64,000 nucleotides of DNA from Erinaceus europaeus (lineage: Eukaryota; Chordata; Mammalia; Eulipotyphla; Erinaceidae), in NCBI RefSeq assembly GCF_950295315.1, contig NC_080168.1:62705838-62769837 (forward strand). Reading direction: 5' to 3'. This document shows positions 61,423-64,000 of this stretch, in pieces (within the stretch, counting starts at the first letter, position 1; every line of letters begins with the position of its first letter). The notes below the pieces were generated by a model that was given only the letters and a program-made list of their open reading frames with translations, ran no database searches and had not been told where the DNA came from. The position numbers were made by a program, and so were the translations under genes.

Positions 61423-62917
61423 AAATGATTTATAAAATTTGTTAGAAGAATTTGTCCTGCATGTAAATTCTAAATAACTAGACACTAGCTCAGAACAGCC
61501 TGATCCTTCTCAGTGAGGCCTTTGGGCTTAGCAGCTCCAGGACGGTTGGCTTTTCAGGAGACTGCAGTATTGATACAAATGCAGGTGATCATGGGCATTG
61601 CTTAACCTTTTATTATGTTAAATGCACCAGCCACCCAGCTAACTCTCAAAACCTTGTGTAGGTTGTAGTTAGCTCTAAAGCTGTGGTGTTTAGCCCCTTG
61701 TCTTCTTTTGCTCTAGTGATGGTCAGTGGTCACTGAATTCTTGCCTGTGACAAGTGCCAACATGGAAGGTTCCCAGTGGCCAGGAACTAGGAAGGAGAAG
61801 GGAAAGAGATTGTCAGAGTAAGAAGAGAAAGAAGATACTGGGCCTTCCAGGCTGTGTGGAGGCCTCTTCTTTCACACTGAGAGAGATGGGAATCTACCTG
61901 AGGGCTCCCCAGGGGACTACTATGGTCTCCTCCAGAGTACAAGGGTCTACCTGAAGGAGAACTCTACAGGACACACTTGGGAGCAAGCAAGCTGGCTGGG
62001 GGGATCAGAGGTGATGGCTACTGGGCCTAAGTTGTAGCCTAGGATTAATAACAAATACTGAAATTGTGGGTGTTTTTCAGAGGTGGTATCATTGTGGATA
62101 GAACAAATGTGGGATATGAAATAGAGAGAGGACAGCTCTAAGGTTACAGAGGAATTTATTGAGTTGGAGAAAAGCAGGAGGTGGGCTAGGTCTGGGGTTG
62201 GAGAAGAGTCCATGGCAGGAATGGAAGATGTTTCTCAGCACCTTGCAAGGACCTGCACACTGAGAGGGGTCAGAAGCTGTGATGTGAGGCAGCAGTTCAG
62301 GGAGCTGAGAACTCAGGTCCCCTCGGGGCACAGCCAGCGGATCACCCAACTGCAGGGCTTGGCCAAGCATAGAACAGTAAAGCTGTGGGGAGTCAGTCAA
62401 TCAGAGAGGCACTGACAAAAACAAAGCATTGTGCTGGTCTGGAACTCCCATGACCTTGAGCACATGGCACCAAGGAAACCATCACTGGCTCTGCACGCAC
62501 ACTTTCCCCTTCCTCTCACTCCTCCCTCTCCCCCTCTGCTCTGGGGTCCAGCCAGTTCCTGGCTGCTTTTGTCCTGCTGCTTGACTTTGTCAGCTTTGAA
62601 GCTGGAGTCCCTGCACCAGCCTTTGGTCCTCCAGGCATGTGTCACACAGGCGAGCATCAACCTGGCACCATTCATCCACGTGCTCCTTTTCTAGACTTTG
62701 TGCTCTGAAACTGGAGTCTTGCCTCTTACTGTTAAACTCCAGCTGTTGGCTGTAACCCAGCCAAGCTTTAATACTTTCATCTGCTCCTTCTCAACACAGG
62801 AGCTTTCTAGTTCTGAGACATTTCACCTCCCCCACTCCCAAGATGTTTACATGCTAATCCCTGGAACCTGGGAAGATGACCTTGCATTTTAGGAGAGAAG
62901 TTCAGTCAACTGGAATC
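61423..62917. other. No gene recognised
   Basis: About 1.5 kb without young repeats. Frames at 61947-62694 on both strands have no recognised protein and no consistent splice sites. Confidence 0.4.
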
Positions 62918-62921
62918 CTGC

Positions 62922-63128
62922 GGGGCTGGAGAAACAACTCACTGGGGAGGACCAGTGAATATCCACACTCACAGTTCAGGTTCAAGCCCCAGAAGCACAA
63001 GGGAGCACCATGGCACCTGGGCTTTTGTCCTGTCTCTCTCTTCCCCCACTACCCCCCCCTTCTCTGACAAAGCCAGCAGGAATGGTGAATCATGTATGGG
63101 TAAGGTCCTAGCTCTGCAAAAAATAAAA
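62922..63128 (+). repeat. SINE type D with extra module
   Basis: GGGGCTGGAGAAACAACTCA head, CAGGTTCAAGCCCCAGAAGC B-box region, pyrimidine-rich body and a CAGCAGGAATGGTGAATCATG tail module. Confidence 0.75.
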
Positions 63129-63675
63129 TAAGCTGCAATGTGGAAGAGGAGATTATCTTGGAGTATCCAAGGACATCTGACCTAATCACAAGTCCTTTCG
63201 AAAGGGCCACAGAAGGAATGAGTGCCAGAGAGAGGACTCTGATGAAAGAAGCAAAACCTGTGTGCTGTGGTTCCAGCTAAGGAGTGCCAGCAGTATTTGG
63301 GAACTCTCAGAGACTGGGGAAGGAGCCTCCCTCAAATCTTGAGAGAAGTCAGCTCCCCAACACTTTACTTTTGGCCCAGGGAAACTGGTTGTGGACATCA
63401 GACTTCCCAAACTGCAGAAGCTAAGCCTGCAACTGTTTTAAGCCTTGCACTTGGTAGCTGGTGACAGCAGCTCTGGGGAAAGAATTGCTAGGTGAAGGCA
63501 CAGGCACTTCTTGGTGGTCTGTAGAGCTCTACAGGCCCCTTCCCTTTGCCCAGTGAAACCACCACTACACTTAATGCACCATAACCAGTGGGAAAACTAT
63601 GAGAACAGCAACTGAGTGGACACTCTGGAAACAGTCCTGAGGTCATACAAAACAAACAAACCCAAACACTTATCA

Positions 63676-63676
<1 letters not shown>
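63129..63676. other. No gene recognised
   Basis: Nothing supported. Confidence 0.45.

Positions 63677-63677
<1 letters not shown>

Positions 63678-63718
<41 letters not shown>
63678..63718. repeat. (CA)n microsatellite
   Basis: About 20 CA units. Confidence 0.97.
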
Positions 63719-63720
<2 letters not shown>

Positions 63721-63789
63721 AATTTTATAATGGACTTGGACCCTCTTACCTGTGTGGCTTCATGATTCCAGGCCACATTTTCACTCATC

Positions 63790-63936
63790 TAGACAGACAG
63801 ATGGAAAATACCACAGCATCAGAGCTCCCTCTGGTGCCATTGCATCTCCTGTGTGGTGCTGGCGGCTCAAATATGGGTGGCACACATGGTAAGGGGCGCG
63901 TCCCATTGAGTGAGCTAGTTCTCCAACCTGAGAGAC
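63790..63936 (-). repeat. SINE type D-like, diverged
   Basis: GGTGCTGGCGGCTCAAATATGG on the plus strand and AGTGAGCTAGTTCTCCAACC at the right look like a degraded minus-strand tRNA-type head and B box. Confidence 0.5.
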
Positions 63937-64000
63937 ACTCACAGGAAGGTAAGGCATGATCTCAGCGAGTCAATAGCATCTGAGCCCCCAGGTCAGTGAA

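Noticed and set aside
62089..62694. Frames of 80-100 codons on both strands
   Set aside because: No known motif, no consistent exon boundaries and no codon pattern to favour one strand.

Overview
This is mammalian nuclear DNA, most likely from a hedgehog (Erinaceus or Atelerix). It is A+T-rich, has no long ORFs, and is packed with tRNA-derived SINEs, LINE-1 ends, microsatellites and solo LTRs. One copy of a Vingi-like non-LTR retrotransposon is present. Among mammals that clade has been reported, as I recall, only from hedgehogs, so it is the strongest clue to the host. No bacterial-type operon, CRISPR array, rRNA or free tRNA gene is present.

The host gene is LMNTD1 (lamin tail domain containing 1, also called IFLTD1), on the minus strand. 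I found six exons, from 5' to 3': 32147-32379, 30855-31050, 25084-25270, 24007-24126, 12288-12505 and 10970-11141. All five internal junctions match in codon phase, and all splice sites are GT/AG. The lamin tail (LTD) fold is carried by the exons at 25084 and 24007 and the start of the exon at 12288. An in-frame TGA lies 48 nt before the last recognised splice donor (11018-11020). The first coding exon(s), the promoter and the last exon were not identified. The 5' part must lie to the right of 32.4 kb or outside the window.

Region by region: 1-8.3 kb holds SINEs, a small palindromic mariner-like MITE and a minus-strand LINE-1 broken by three SINEs. 9-10.2 kb is a LINE-1 inserted into a Vingi-like repeat. 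11-32.4 kb is the LMNTD1 exon region, with introns full of SINEs, Vingi-like repeats, an unusual LINE-1 with a long Vingi-like 3' UTR, and two solo LTRs. 32.4-64 kb is intron or intergenic sequence with the Vingi reverse transcriptase remnant (41.5-42.7 kb), two more LINE-1 ends and two solo LTRs of one family.

SINE types used below. Type A has a tRNA-like head (A box near TAGCGCAGCGGG, B box near GGTTCGAACCCC), a CTGCAGGTGTCTATC body and a CAACAA-rich linker. 'A-long' copies carry an extra 3' module (GCCTCCAGGAGCAGTGGATT...AATAACCCTGGAGG). Type B has a GGTGCACCTGGTTGAG head and an AATAAATAAA tail. Type D has a GGGCTGGGGAAACAGCATAATGG-like head without the CTGCAGG body. A and B probably correspond to the published hedgehog ERI SINEs; that is inference. 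The coding part is only about 1.1 kb of 64 kb, and most of the rest is mobile-element debris of several ages, nested in readable order.
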